Numbered from the stretch's first letter, positions 36,737 to 46,185 are shown. The stretch is 64,000 nucleotides of DNA from Gammaproteobacteria bacterium (GCA_009841635.1 VXLJ01000010.1:1-64000); one strand, 5' to 3'. Made by a program: numbers and translations. The notes: generated from the letters alone by a model not told the origin.

Positions 36737-37828
36737 CTATTCGCCCCCATTGCGCCGGTGTAAAACGAGCCGCACATCGTCTCCTACGATTGTTTGCGAC
36801 TTGATGGTGGCTCCGATACTCTCAGCTAATTCCTCAATGCGGATCGCGGCGACCGGTTTCGCGCCGTCACCCATGAGCTTAGGTGCGATGTACGCAATCA
36901 TTTCATCCCATAAGCCGTTTGCCATAAAGCTGCCGACGAGTTCGCTACCGGCTTCGACGAGCAGTTCGTTCACACCTTCTTCCGCCAACCGTTCAAGCAC
37001 GCTCTGTAGCTCAACCCGCGGCGTCAATGCGTGCCAAACGTCGACCCGTTCTGGCATCGATGCGCCATGGGCGTCGCGACCACAAACTACGATCACTCTC
37101 GCTTCGTCTTCCAACATCGCCGCGGTCGCTGGAAACCGACCTTGACTGTCGAGCACCACGCGCCATGGCTGACTTGAAGCGTATTCAGCTTCTCGAACAG
37201 TCAGGTGCGGATCGTCCGCCAATACCGTGCCGATGCCAGTCATGATGGCGCCACTACGCGCACGCCAATATTGCACGTCGCGACGTGCCTCAGAACTTGT
37301 GATCCACCGACTCTTCCCAGACGCCATCGCGATTCGGCCGTCCAGCGACATGGCCGTTTTAATGCGAACCAGCGGGCGTTTACGCCGGTAGCGTAGATTT
37401 AGACCGGGGTTGATCATGCCGGCATTTGGCAACCCCATGAGCTTGACTTCCAGACCCAGTTCTTTCAGGCGATCGATGCCCTTCCCGCGAACCTGCGGGT
37501 GTGGATCCCGCGACCCAATCACGACCCGTTTCACAGCGTGTTCAGCCAGCACTTCAGTGCACGCCCGCGTGCGTCCTTCAAAACAGCAAGGCTCTAACGA
37601 CACGTAAACCGTTGAGTCTTTAACGGCGTCGCCAGCCTGCTTGATGGCGTTAAGTTCGGCATGAGCTTGACCATCTGCTTCGTGCCAACCTCGCCCAACA
37701 ACTTGGCCGTCCTTGACGATTAGACAGCCTACTCTGGGGTTGCCGCGCGTCACCGTAAACAGTCCGCGCTCGGCTAATTTGACTGCTGCCGCCATGTATA
37801 GGCGGTCTACGCTCGTTTGATGGTTCAA
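36737..37828 (-). CDS. ribD: Bifunctional riboflavin deaminase/reductase RibD
   Basis: Second and third steps of riboflavin synthesis. The 363 residues hold an N-terminal zinc deaminase (1-145) with H56-A57-E58 and PCC...C (C81, C90) zinc site and a C-terminal dihydrofolate-reductase-like domain (about 147-360; [28 protein letters not shown]). The start codon is TTG, overlapping the glyA stop as TTGA. An internal ATG at residue 12 would delete part of the first helix. Confidence 0.95.
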   Translation of the reverse strand: MNHQTSVDRLYMAAAVKLAERGLFTVTRGNPRVGCLIVKDGQVVGRGWHEADGQAHAELNAIKQAGDAVKDSTVYVSLEPCCFEGRTRACTEVLAEHAVKRVVIGSRDPHPQVRGKGIDRLKELGLEVKLMGLPNAGMINPGLNLRYRRKRPLVRIKTAMSLDGRIAMASGKSRWITSSEARRDVQYWRARSGAIMTGIGTVLADDPHLTVREAEYASSQPWRVVLDSQGRFPATAAMLEDEARVIVVCGRDAHGASMPERVDVWHALTPRVELQSVLERLAEEGVNELLVEAGSELVGSFMANGLWDEMIAYIAPKLMGDGAKPVAAIRIEELAESIGATIKSQTIVGDDVRLVLHRRNGGE

Positions 37829-39078
37829 ACGTAGACTGGGAACCTACCGCATAGTTCAGTCGCACGAGCACGAACCGAAGCTATCATGTCTTCGTTGGTC
37901 GTGTCGTCCAAGATGTCGCACATCCAGGTCGCCAATGCTTCGCACTCGTTTTGTTTGAAGCCACGACGTGTTACGGCCGCTGTACCGATTCGCAATCCGC
38001 TGGTTACAAACGGCGAGCGAGGGTCATTCGGTACCGTATTGCGATTGACGGTGATAGCCGCACGTTCTAATGCCATATCAGCGTCTCTACCCGTAATGCC
38101 TTTATCAATTAGATCCAACAAGAACAAATGGTTGTCCGTTCCACCTGACACGACCTTGAAACCGCGCGCTTTAAAAATGGCCACCATTGCACGGGCGTTT
38201 TGGACGACATGCTTTTGGTATGTCTTGAACTCGTCGCTCATGGCTTCTTTGAGACAGATGGCCTTCGCCGCGATCACATGCATCAAAGGACCGCCCTGCA
38301 ATCCTGGGAACAGCGCAGAATTCAGTTTTTTTGCTATTTCCTTATTTTCGCGCGCTAAGATGATGCCGCCACGGGGACCTGCTAACGTCTTATGCGTTGT
38401 CGATGTTGTGGCATCGGCAAAAGGCACCGGATTTGGGTACAAGTCAGCTGCAACCAGCCCTGCGACATGCGCCATATCCACCAGTAAATACGCACCAACT
38501 TCGTCTGCGATGTCTCGAAAGCGCTGCCAATCCAGCACGCGACTGTATGCCGAAAACCCCGCAACAATCAACTTAGGCCGATGTTCGCGAGCCAACGCAG
38601 CCAAACGATCGTAGTCCATTAACCCAGTGTCTGGATCAACCCCATATTGGACCGAGTTGTACATCTTGCCGGTAAAGCTGACCGGCGAACCGTGCGTTAG
38701 ATGCCCGCCATCGGCCAAACTCATACCGAGCAGCGTATCGCCAGTCTCCATTAATGCCATATAAACGGCGGCGTTTGCTTGCGATCCAGAATGCGGCTGC
38801 ACATTTGCGTAGGCCGCGCCGAACAGCGTCTTGGCGCGTTCAATCGCAAGTCGTTCTACCGTGTCGACGTGCTCGCAACCGCCGTAGTAACGCTTACCAG
38901 GATAACCTTCGGCGTACTTGTTCGTCATTGCGCAGCCTTGGGCTGCAAGCACGCGCGGACTAGCGTAGTTTTCGGACGCGATCAGCTCGATATGTTCTTC
39001 CTGACGGCGATTTTCAAGGCTAATGGCTTGCCAAACGTCGCTGTCAAAACACGCCAACGCTTCGCTTTTTTCAAGCAT
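37825..39078 (-). CDS. glyA: Serine hydroxymethyltransferase
   Basis: PLP enzyme that interconverts serine and glycine with tetrahydrofolate, the main source of one-carbon units. It has 417 residues; the PLP lysine is K230 in [15 protein letters not shown]. Also seen: [24 protein letters not shown] and [10 protein letters not shown]. It is followed by ribD through a TTGA overlap; nrdR, usually between glyA and ribD, is missing. Confidence 0.98.
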   Translation of the reverse strand: MLEKSEALACFDSDVWQAISLENRRQEEHIELIASENYASPRVLAAQGCAMTNKYAEGYPGKRYYGGCEHVDTVERLAIERAKTLFGAAYANVQPHSGSQANAAVYMALMETGDTLLGMSLADGGHLTHGSPVSFTGKMYNSVQYGVDPDTGLMDYDRLAALAREHRPKLIVAGFSAYSRVLDWQRFRDIADEVGAYLLVDMAHVAGLVAADLYPNPVPFADATTSTTHKTLAGPRGGIILARENKEIAKKLNSALFPGLQGGPLMHVIAAKAICLKEAMSDEFKTYQKHVVQNARAMVAIFKARGFKVVSGGTDNHLFLLDLIDKGITGRDADMALERAAITVNRNTVPNDPRSPFVTSGLRIGTAAVTRRGFKQNECEALATWMCDILDDTTNEDMIASVRARATELCGRFPVYV

Positions 39079-39120
39079 GGCAAGGAATCTAGACGCTAAG
39101 GTGAAATTTTATTTTGAGGC

Positions 39121-40485
39121 TTACGTGGCTTCAGTCACTGCTTCTATTGCAGCTTGCAACGTCTTTACTGGATGCGTTTGCATGCCTGCAATAGGTTTCG
39201 ACGGGCGATTTGCGTAAGGGACGATGGCTTGGGTAAAACCATGCTTTACCGCTTCCCGCAAACGTTCTTGCCCATTGGCGACCGGGCGGATTTCTCCCGT
39301 CAAGCCTAGTTCCCCGAACACGATCAATTCAGTTGGCAAGGTGACATTGCGCAAACTAGAAAATACCGCCAGCATCGACGCCAGGTCGGTCGCGGTCTCT
39401 AAAACCCGCACACCGCCGGTTACATTTACGAACACATCGTCATTCGACAACGATAGACCACCATGACGATGCATGATGGCCAGATGCATGGTCAACCGTT
39501 GTGCGTCCAGGCCTACCGCTACGCGGCGCGGGTAGCCACCCTGCACGTCGTCCACTAATGCTTGAATCTCGACCAAGAGCGGCCGAGTGCCTTCCCAAAT
39601 AACTGACACAACGCTCCCCGGTCCAACTTCCGCCGAGCGTTCTAAAAAGATGGCCGATGGATTTAGAACTTCGCGCAGGCCAGTGTCTGTCATTGCGAAT
39701 ACGCCAAGCTCGTTCACCGCACCAAAACGGTTTTTCGCGCTGCGCAATGTGCGATAGCGACTCCCTGCTGGCGCGTCCAACATGACCATGCAGTCAATGA
39801 TGTGCTCTAACACCTTGGGACCTGCCAGGTTGCCTTCCTTTGTCACGTGCCCAACTAACAAGATCACGGTATTGGTGCGCTTCGCGAGTTGGGTGAGCCG
39901 CGCGGCGGATTCACGAACTTGGGTCACCGTCCCCGCCATGCTTTCGGCGAACTCGGTTTGCATCACTTGAATCGAGTCGATGACAACGATCGCGGGGCGG
40001 TCTCGTTCGACGACCTGCGCCACCTGCTCGACCGAGGTCATCGATGCCAAATGCAACTTATCTGGCTTGAGCTTGAGCCGGGTTGAACGTGCAGCAATTT
40101 GCTGCATCGATTCCTCACCACTCACATACAAACACGTCTTTGAACTCGACAGGCGTGCGACCACTTGTAATAGCAGCGTGGATTTCCCTGCGCCGGGGTC
40201 ACCGCCAATCAAAATCACAGAACCTTGCACAAAGCCACCCCCGAGTACGCGGTCTAACTCTGCGTAACCGGAAGGTAGGCGCTCTCCAACTTCGCTATCT
40301 ATTTCATCGATATGGCGTATGTCTGCGGTGGCGTCTGCGTAAGAAGCTGCGCGCACTGCTGCGACACCTGGCGAGAAACGTGTGAGCGTATTCCATGCAC
40401 CGCAATCGGCGCATTGTCCTTGCCATTTCGGGTGTTCACTGCCACAGTCCCCGCAGACAAAGACCGCAGCACTTCGTTTAGCCAT
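39121..40485 (-). CDS. radA: DNA repair protein RadA
   Basis: RecA-like ATPase that assists branch migration in recombination. It has 454 residues: N-terminal zinc finger (C11, C14, C25, C28), Walker A GGDPGAGKST (about 93-102), Walker B IVVIDSIQ, the RadA-specific KNRFG motif in RSAKNRFGAVNELGVF, and a C-terminal Lon-protease-like domain (about 270-454). It is 8 nt downstream of dnaB; the alr gene found between them in many gammas is absent. Confidence 0.96.
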   Translation of the reverse strand: MAKRSAAVFVCGDCGSEHPKWQGQCADCGAWNTLTRFSPGVAAVRAASYADATADIRHIDEIDSEVGERLPSGYAELDRVLGGGFVQGSVILIGGDPGAGKSTLLLQVVARLSSSKTCLYVSGEESMQQIAARSTRLKLKPDKLHLASMTSVEQVAQVVERDRPAIVVIDSIQVMQTEFAESMAGTVTQVRESAARLTQLAKRTNTVILLVGHVTKEGNLAGPKVLEHIIDCMVMLDAPAGSRYRTLRSAKNRFGAVNELGVFAMTDTGLREVLNPSAIFLERSAEVGPGSVVSVIWEGTRPLLVEIQALVDDVQGGYPRRVAVGLDAQRLTMHLAIMHRHGGLSLSNDDVFVNVTGGVRVLETATDLASMLAVFSSLRNVTLPTELIVFGELGLTGEIRPVANGQERLREAVKHGFTQAIVPYANRPSKPIAGMQTHPVKTLQAAIEAVTEAT

Positions 40486-40493
40486 CGGAAGCG

Positions 40494-41954
40494 CTAGTCA
40501 GGTAGCGGCTCAGATTTTTGCCCGGTTTCGATTTCGACAAATACGGTGATGGCTTCAGTAAATTCAAGGTGTATGTCGCCTAGTGGTCCGTGCCGATTCT
40601 TTCGGACCAGCAGCTGAACTGTTTTATACGCAGGCTCGTTGCCTTGCGCCTTCTCCTGATGCAGCATCAAGACCATATCCGCATCTTGTTCAATCGAGCC
40701 GCTATCACGTAGGTCAGATAGGCGCGGGCGTTGATCCGTGCGTGCATCGGCATTGCGATTGAGTTGCGCTAAAGCCAACACGGGGACATTTTCTTGGTTT
40801 GCAACGTTTTTCAGACCCCGCGTGATTTCCGCAATCTCCAATGCACGACCATACTGTTGGCGCTTCGAGGCCGGTTCCATCAAGCCAACATAGTCCACGC
40901 AAACCAAATCAAGGCGGCCGCGTGCGCGTTTGACCTGTTTAACGGTGTGCATCATGTCATTGATTGCCAACCCGTCAGGGTTTATGACGATGAAGTTGCT
41001 GAAATATGAGGTAATGTTCTCAATCGCCGTGCTGACCTTTGCTTCCTCGTCAGGCGACAAGCGATTGGTTTTCAATTTGCCGAACGGCACTTCGGATGCC
41101 GCTGACAATAGTTTGAACATGATTTCTTCAGTACGCTGCTCTAACGTAAAAAACAATACGGTGAGCTTCTCATCATTACTGCGCAGCACGTTTTCGCAGA
41201 GATTCAATGCGAATGACGTCTTGCCCATGCCAGGCCTACCGGCTAACACAATGAGGTGACCAGGCCGCAGGCCGCCCCAACTCAGTTCATCGAGCTTAGA
41301 GAACCCTGTCTTTAAAAACTGCTTCGGGCGCCCGTGTTGCTTTATGTAAGCGAGCTCGTCAAGAACTGGGGCAAGCAATTCCGGCGCGCTGCTTTTAACG
41401 ATGTCATCATCGGTCATTCGGTCGGAAGTCGTTGTATTGATCCGACTAATCACGCGTTCGATTAAGTCATCGATGTCCTCATCTGTCGCGTCGCGCACAT
41501 ATTGTGTCTCAGCTCGAAGGGTGCGGATGAGTTTGTCGCGCGCGTATTCATCCGCAACGCGCTTGAAAAATACGTGGGTGGCGCCAACGGCTTCTTCGCC
41601 ATCCATACCGACAACAAGATTGACGGCCGGGTGCGATGGATCAGAAAAACGCGCGCCGATCCGCGCTGCGATAGTGAATGGCGTAAATGATTCGCCTTTG
41701 TTCGCGCTTTCACGCATCTCTTCAAAGACAATGCGATGATTGTCATCTCGAAACCACTCGGGTTTGATGAGTGTCCCAAACCGATCCCAGTCGTGCTCGT
41801 TATTGAATAGCGCAAGGAGCAACGCGTTCTCGGCGATCTGATTGCCTGGCCATGCGCTTTCGATGGACTGGACTAGTGTGTGTTCGTCGGTGATCTCGTA
41901 ATCGTTTTCAGCCAATGGCGGTAAACCAAATAAATAAGCTATATGGTGGAACAA
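40494..41954 (-). CDS. dnaB: Replicative DNA helicase DnaB
   Basis: Hexameric 5'-3' helicase of the replication fork. The 486 residues show the N-terminal helical domain (about 35-150; AENALLLALFNNEHDWDRF), linker helix, and the RecA-like domain with Walker A GRPGMGKT (239-246). Other motifs: TLEQRTEEIMFKLLS, Walker B-like VCVDYVGLM (usual VDYLQLM), LRDSGSIEQDAD and the arginine-finger segment KNRHGPLG. It is divergent compared with E. coli DnaB (for example EQRTEEI for EMPADQL) but all motor motifs are present. Starts 226 nt downstream of rplI, separated by a terminator. Confidence 0.94.
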   Translation of the reverse strand: MFHHIAYLFGLPPLAENDYEITDEHTLVQSIESAWPGNQIAENALLLALFNNEHDWDRFGTLIKPEWFRDDNHRIVFEEMRESANKGESFTPFTIAARIGARFSDPSHPAVNLVVGMDGEEAVGATHVFFKRVADEYARDKLIRTLRAETQYVRDATDEDIDDLIERVISRINTTTSDRMTDDDIVKSSAPELLAPVLDELAYIKQHGRPKQFLKTGFSKLDELSWGGLRPGHLIVLAGRPGMGKTSFALNLCENVLRSNDEKLTVLFFTLEQRTEEIMFKLLSAASEVPFGKLKTNRLSPDEEAKVSTAIENITSYFSNFIVINPDGLAINDMMHTVKQVKRARGRLDLVCVDYVGLMEPASKRQQYGRALEIAEITRGLKNVANQENVPVLALAQLNRNADARTDQRPRLSDLRDSGSIEQDADMVLMLHQEKAQGNEPAYKTVQLLVRKNRHGPLGDIHLEFTEAITVFVEIETGQKSEPLPD

Positions 41955-42155
41955 GCTATCTTAATAACAACTCGCTTAGATTCAGTTAAAGCAGCGCGAA
42001 ATATGCGCAAATGCAGGTATATTGCTAAGGCTTAGGTTCGCTCCTGTGGAAAGCGAATGGAAAACGTGTTCAGAGCGCTAACCGACGCACATGCGCTGAA
42101 ATCTGCGCAAGCGGACGATTTCAATTCTGTGATCTACGCACCACGGCGAACGAAT

Positions 42156-42179
42156 AAAACGGCAGCCGCGTGAGGCCGC
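42156..42179 (-). terminator. Rho-independent terminator after rplI
   Basis: On the minus strand GCGGCC (42179-42174) pairs with GGCTGC (42167-42162, one G-U pair) around a 6-nt loop, followed by CGTTTT. It starts 2 nt past the rplI stop and ends the rpsF-rpsR-rplI transcript. The rest of the 42000-42155 gap should carry the dnaB promoter, but no confident boxes were found. Confidence 0.7.
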
Positions 42180-42180
42180 G

Positions 42181-42627
42181 TTATTCCTGTTCGACGAAAA
42201 CCGTAATGGATCGCTCTATTTCGGCGTGAATATGAACCTGAACTTCATACTCACCGACTTCACGGATGACCCCATACGGCATTCGAACTTCGCTTTTATG
42301 AATTTCAATGCCCTGTTTTTCCAACTCCGTACATATTTCTACCGGTCCAACCGAACCATAGAGGCGCCCGCCATCTGCAACCCGCATGAGGATCGTCAGC
42401 GTTTTATCTTCAAGTTGTGCGGCACGCCGCTCTGCGCCTTCAAGACGTTCGACCACCTTCTTATGCAGGTCTTCGCGCATTTGCTCAAAGCGCTGCCGAT
42501 TTTCATCCGTGGCGCGCAAGGCTAGTTGCTGCGGCAATAAATAGTTCCGCGCATACCCATTTTTTACCGTGACTTCGTCACCTAAATCGCCAAGCTTGGC
42601 GATTCGATCTAAAAGTAGTACTTTCAT
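42181..42627 (-). CDS. rplI: 50S ribosomal protein L9
   Basis: Two-domain protein that binds 23S rRNA at the base of the L1 stalk. The 148 residues show the N-terminal domain (KVLLLDRIAKLGDLGDEVTVKNGYARNYLLPQ within 2-35), a long connecting helix (about 42-75) and the C-terminal domain (about 80-148). It starts 2 nt after rpsR and is followed immediately by a terminator. Confidence 0.97.
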   Translation of the reverse strand: MKVLLLDRIAKLGDLGDEVTVKNGYARNYLLPQQLALRATDENRQRFEQMREDLHKKVVERLEGAERRAAQLEDKTLTILMRVADGGRLYGSVGPVEICTELEKQGIEIHKSEVRMPYGVIREVGEYEVQVHIHAEIERSITVFVEQE

Positions 42628-42629
42628 AG

Positions 42630-42857
42630 CTACTCGTGCTTGTCGGTGTAAGGAAGCAACGCAAGATAGCGAGCTCGCTTGATGGCACGGGTCAGCTGGC
42701 GTTGGTAGCGAGCACTCGTACCCGTGATGCGTGCAGGCACGATCTTGCCTGTTTCGGTTATGAAATCTTCTAACGTCTCAAGATCTTTGTAGTCGATCTC
42801 TTTTACGCCGGCTTGCGTGAATCGACATACGCGCTTTCTTCGATCAGGTCGTGCCAT
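42630..42857 (-). CDS. rpsR: 30S ribosomal protein S18
   Basis: Small-subunit protein that forms a platform dimer with S6. The 75 residues match the family, with [12 protein letters not shown] at 6-17, [32 protein letters not shown] and a basic C-terminal half. It begins 2 nt after rpsF. Confidence 0.97.
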   Translation of the reverse strand: MARPDRRKRVCRFTQAGVKEIDYKDLETLEDFITETGKIVPARITGTSARYQRQLTRAIKRARYLALLPYTDKHE

Positions 42858-42859
42858 GG

Positions 42860-43411
42860 CTACTCAGTCACCTCTTTTTCACTTTCCGCAGCTTCGGCGC
42901 TTTCAACGTCGCCTGTGGTTGCTGCTCCGTCGGTTTCAGGGACATTGTCATCCGCATCCTCACTGTCCTCCGCCTCCGTATTAGCGTCTTCTTCGGCCGC
43001 AGCACGCGCCGCTTCTTCCCGCGCTCGTTGGCGGCTCACCAATTCTTCTTCACGGCGGCGATCGCGCTCTTTCTCGGCCGCTTGTTGCGCCTTAGTGTCT
43101 TCGAAAATCTTCGATTCGCCCGTCTCCGCTTCTTTGCGCGTCAGAATCAGATTGCGCAGAATGGCATCATTGAAGCGAAAAGCGCTTTCTAGCTCAGCCA
43201 ATGATTCCTGCGTAACTTCGATATTCAGCAAGGCGTAATGCGCTTTGTGGACTTTCTGAATCGGGTACGCCAGCTGGCGACGTCCCCAGTCTTCGTAACG
43301 ATGAACTTTGCCGCCGTCACGTTCTATGGAGGCACGATATCTGTTAATCATGCCGTCAACTTGCTCCGATTGGTCCGGATGGACCATCAGAACGATTTCA
43401 TAATGGCGCAT
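42860..43411 (-). CDS. rpsF: 30S ribosomal protein S6 with long charged C-terminal tail
   Basis: S6 pairs with S18 on the platform of the small subunit. The ATG at 43411 ([14 protein letters not shown]) has AGGGAG 8 nt upstream and gives 183 residues; a frame 17 codons longer has no support. The ferredoxin-like core is residues 1-95 ([27 protein letters not shown]). Residues about 96-183 are low-complexity: a basic/acidic helix (Lys, Arg, Glu, Gln) followed by an Asp/Glu/Ala-rich tail. E. coli S6 is 131-135 residues and is modified with added glutamates by RimK, so an encoded acidic tail is notable. Confidence 0.94.
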   Translation of the reverse strand: MRHYEIVLMVHPDQSEQVDGMINRYRASIERDGGKVHRYEDWGRRQLAYPIQKVHKAHYALLNIEVTQESLAELESAFRFNDAILRNLILTRKEAETGESKIFEDTKAQQAAEKERDRRREEELVSRQRAREEAARAAAEEDANTEAEDSEDADDNVPETDGAATTGDVESAEAAESEKEVTE

Positions 43412-43473
43412 TGGCTGCTCCCTACGGTGTCGCGCTTCCGTCTCTAACTGGACGTGAAGCAAGGAGTGTTAAC

Positions 43474-43504
43474 CCGTCAATGACGGTGCTGCCTAGATAG
43501 GCAG
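43474..43504 (-). promoter_or_regulatory. Two hairpins in the rpsF leader
   Basis: Between the predicted promoter and the rpsF ATG the minus-strand leader forms CTGCC/GGCAG (43504-43489) and then CCGTCA/TGACGG (43486-43474). Leaders of rpsF operons in many bacteria bind the S6:S18 complex for feedback control through a structure containing a CCG motif. The position fits such an autoregulatory leader; the match to that motif is not checked. Confidence 0.4.
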
Positions 43505-43511
43505 GACGCGA

Positions 43512-43540
43512 ATTTTAGGTACCGATAGTGAATAAGACAA
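43512..43540 (-). promoter_or_regulatory. Sigma-70-type promoter of rpsF-rpsR-rplI
   Basis: Minus strand: TTGTCT (43540-43535), 17-nt spacer, TAAAAT (43517-43512). The -35 matches 4 of 6 and the -10 matches 5 of 6 consensus bases at optimal spacing. It begins 2 nt past the rlmB stop and gives a leader of about 95 nt before the rpsF ATG. Confidence 0.65.
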
Positions 43541-43542
43541 CC

Positions 43543-44274
43543 TCATGATTCGCGCTGGCGTACGCCTTCATACAGCACCACCCCAGTCGCCACCGATACA
43601 TTCAGACTTGCCACGCGACCGGCCATAGGGATGGATACGAGTGCGTCGCAGCGCGCTTTGGTCAATTCGCGCAAGCCGTTTTCTTCGCCACCCACCACGA
43701 CTAATGTCGGCACGCGATAGTCATGTTCTATGAATCGTGTGTCGGCTTGGTCATCCGTGCCTACAACCCAAACCCCTTTTGCCTGCAACCACTCAATGCG
43801 ACGCGCCAGATTGCCAATCCCAACGACAAAGAGCGAAGACAGCGCACCGCTCGCACTTTTGAACGCCGCACTGGACAAGGGCGCAGAGCGATTGCGTGGG
43901 ATGAGCACCGCGTGCACACCTGCGCCTTCAGCACTACGCAAACAAGCACCTAAATTGCGTGGATCTAAGACTCCTTCGATAGCAAGCAGGAACGGGTTCT
44001 CCAACGTAGCGAACAATGCTTCAAACTCAGATTCCGAGTGTGGTTGAAACGCTTGGCATCGTGCGGCAACGCCTTGATGAGCGACGTCATCGCACATACG
44101 ATCCAAGGCCTCGCGGCTCACCTGGGCGACTTGAATGTCGTGCATGCGCGCTTGCCTTATCAGCTCCGCCAATGCTGCATCGCGGCGATTGCGTTGCACG
44201 GAGAGTTTCAACATACGTTCCGGTGTCGTTCGCAGGAACTCCTGCACCGCGTGAATACCTGCGACAATCGTCAT
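43543..44274 (-). CDS. rlmB: 23S rRNA 2'-O-methyltransferase RlmB (SpoU family)
   Basis: Methylates the ribose of a conserved guanosine (G2251 in E. coli) in the peptidyl-transferase region. The 243 residues contain a small N-terminal substrate domain (1-75) and a C-terminal SPOUT knot domain with DPRNLGACLRSAEG, VVGGEENGLR and IPMAGRVASLNVSVATGVVLYE (end of protein), which form the SAM-binding knot. It starts 11 nt after rnr, the classic rnr-rlmB pair. Confidence 0.96.
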   Translation of the reverse strand: MTIVAGIHAVQEFLRTTPERMLKLSVQRNRRDAALAELIRQARMHDIQVAQVSREALDRMCDDVAHQGVAARCQAFQPHSESEFEALFATLENPFLLAIEGVLDPRNLGACLRSAEGAGVHAVLIPRNRSAPLSSAAFKSASGALSSLFVVGIGNLARRIEWLQAKGVWVVGTDDQADTRFIEHDYRVPTLVVVGGEENGLRELTKARCDALVSIPMAGRVASLNVSVATGVVLYEGVRQRES

Positions 44275-44285
44275 GGCAAGGCCGG

Positions 44286-45980
44286 CTAAAGCAACCGCAA
44301 CGACAGACGAGCTGCCGGTGCTTGAACATCTTCTAGTCGCACCTGGACGATATCCCCTAACTCGAAGGTGCGGTTGGTGTGCTCGCCGACCAGACGACTG
44401 CCCATATTTACGTAGTAGTCCCTTGGCAAATTGCTCACGTGCGCCAAGCCGGTGATGCCGTAATCATCCAATTCAACAAATGCGCCAAACGGCTGGACCC
44501 CTACGATCGTCCCGCTGAACGTGGTGCCGATCTTACGTTTGAGCAAATGCGCTTTGAGCCAGCCACTAACTTTTCGCTCAATCGTGACTGCACGGCGTTC
44601 ACACATGGAAGTCTCGTTACCTAATTGCTCCAATTCGTCTTTCGATAGGGCCTCGCTCTCGCCTTTGGTCAAAGTGGATTTAATCAAGCGATGCACGATT
44701 AAATCTGGATAACGGCGGATCGGTGAAGTAAAGTGCGTGTAAGCATCAAGCGCTAAACCGAAATGACCTAAATTCGTCGGTCCGTAGTAAGCCTGTTCCA
44801 TGGCGGTAAGGAGTAGAAACTCCCATATATGCGCTGGTTTGCAATGCAATCTGATTTGTACCAACAATGCCTGAAGTTGCGAAGGCTCTTGCAATGAGTC
44901 CGGCACATCAATGCCACGATCCTGCAACAATGTACATACGGCCTGTGTCCCGTGCTCGTTGGGCTTTTCGTGCACGCGATATAGCGACATGAGACCGTTT
45001 CTTTCAAGATATTCCGCCGCTTGCACGTTCGCGGCGACCATGGCGCATTCGATCATTTGATGTGCGTGATTGCGCTCAACAGAAAACACGTGGGTTGGCT
45101 GGCCGTCATGGGTTTTGACAAACGTCTCACGGGTGTGAAAATCCAATGCGCCACGTAGTTGGGCATGCTTCAAGAGCGCTTCATACGCCTCGTAAAACGT
45201 CAGCACCGACCGTCGCGCTGCGGTACCAGCCGGCAATACCGCCTTATTCCGAAGGAAATCCGCCACGTCACGATATGTCAAACGTGCTTGCGAGCGAATG
45301 ACCGCCTCATAAAACGAGGAATTGAGGACTTCGCCAGCGGTGTTCAGTTGCATATCGCAAGCTAGCACAAGGCGATCTTCATGCGGATTTAGTGAGCAGA
45401 TGCCATTCGATAGTGCCTCAGGCAACATTGGGATGACTCGATCAGGCAAGTACACCGACGTGCCACGCTGACGAGCTTCCGTATCAAGTACGCTTCCCGC
45501 TCTGACGTAATGGGCGACGTCCGCTATCGCGACGACGAGACGCCAGCCTGAAGCTGCCTCTTCACAAAAGACCGCGTCGTCGAAATCGCGAGCATTCGAC
45601 CCGTCGATGGTCACAAATGGCACATCTCGCAAGTCCGTGCGCGCAGCCACGATCTGCGCATCGACGCACGCAGGTACGTCGGTACTTTCCCGCCATTCGG
45701 GCCATCGTTGAGGCACGTTTGCCATGTCCAATGTCACATCGTTAGCCAAGTCCACAACATTGGTACCGGCAAATACCCGATCGATTTGAACCTGTAACGG
45801 CGCACCCCGAGAGAGGCTCCGCGTGACCTTGATCCAGTCGCCAACATGCAATCCCTCAGCAGGCGGATCGACAGGAAATTCTTCGGCATGCTCGCCCATC
45901 GTACGACAGATAAAACGACCATGCTGACTTCGCCTGATGACCTCGCCATACAGCGTCGTCGAGTATCGTTTGGTCGTCAT
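44286..45980 (-). CDS. rnr: RNase R-like 3'-5' exoribonuclease, short form
   Basis: RNB-family hydrolytic exoribonuclease. The catalytic domain (about 115-440) carries GSNARDFDDAVFCEE, with D132, D134 and D135 as metal ligands. A C-terminal S1 domain follows (about 480-560; GTTFSGTIVGVQPFGAFVELD). The protein has only 564 residues, against 813 in E. coli RNase R and 644 in RNase II. It lacks the N-terminal helix-turn-helix and one cold-shock domain, keeping about 70 residues of OB-like sequence, and lacks the Lys-rich C-terminal tail. Position next to rlmB and tRNA-Leu is that of rnr. The upstream gap excludes a missed long N-terminus. Confidence 0.85.
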   Translation of the reverse strand: MTTKRYSTTLYGEVIRRSQHGRFICRTMGEHAEEFPVDPPAEGLHVGDWIKVTRSLSRGAPLQVQIDRVFAGTNVVDLANDVTLDMANVPQRWPEWRESTDVPACVDAQIVAARTDLRDVPFVTIDGSNARDFDDAVFCEEAASGWRLVVAIADVAHYVRAGSVLDTEARQRGTSVYLPDRVIPMLPEALSNGICSLNPHEDRLVLACDMQLNTAGEVLNSSFYEAVIRSQARLTYRDVADFLRNKAVLPAGTAARRSVLTFYEAYEALLKHAQLRGALDFHTRETFVKTHDGQPTHVFSVERNHAHQMIECAMVAANVQAAEYLERNGLMSLYRVHEKPNEHGTQAVCTLLQDRGIDVPDSLQEPSQLQALLVQIRLHCKPAHIWEFLLLTAMEQAYYGPTNLGHFGLALDAYTHFTSPIRRYPDLIVHRLIKSTLTKGESEALSKDELEQLGNETSMCERRAVTIERKVSGWLKAHLLKRKIGTTFSGTIVGVQPFGAFVELDDYGITGLAHVSNLPRDYYVNMGSRLVGEHTNRTFELGDIVQVRLEDVQAPAARLSLRLL

Positions 45981-46032
45981 CTCAAAAGTTCGAATGAATA
46001 GGAAAAAATCAATGTATTGACGGCGAAAGACG

Positions 46033-46061
46033 CTGAATCAAGTGGTTTCCCAACCTATAAT
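46033..46061 (+). promoter_or_regulatory. Promoter of tRNA-Leu
   Basis: A perfect -10 TATAAT (46056-46061) lies 10 nt before the mature tRNA 5' end, with a weak -35 CTGAAT (46033-46038) at 17-nt spacing. The bases after the -10 are GC-rich (TTCGCGCGC), the discriminator composition seen at stringently controlled stable-RNA promoters. Confidence 0.6.
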
Positions 46062-46071
46062 TTCGCGCGCA

Positions 46072-46159
46072 GCCGAGGTGGCGAAATTGGTAGACGCGCT
46101 AGCTTCAGGTGCTAGTGGAGCCTAGCTCCGTGGAGGTTCAAGTCCTCTTCTCGGCACCA
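46072..46159 (+). tRNA. tRNA-Leu (anticodon CAG)
   Basis: An 88-nt class II tRNA with encoded CCA. Acceptor stem GCCGAGG pairs with TCTCGGC (one G-U), the anticodon stem GCTAGC/GCTAGT frames loop TTCAGGT with CAG at the centre, a long variable arm (GGAGCCTAGCTCC) follows, and the T-loop is TTCAAGT. It reads CUG codons. Divergent from rnr; convergent with folE2, with 26 nt between. Confidence 0.96.
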
Positions 46160-46185
46160 TCCTAGCCTGCAGCGCAGCCAAATCC

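Noticed and set aside
37886-38614. 242-codon plus-strand frame
   Set aside because: It is entirely antisense to glyA, has no ribosome-binding site and Ser/Ala-rich content typical of a shadow frame.
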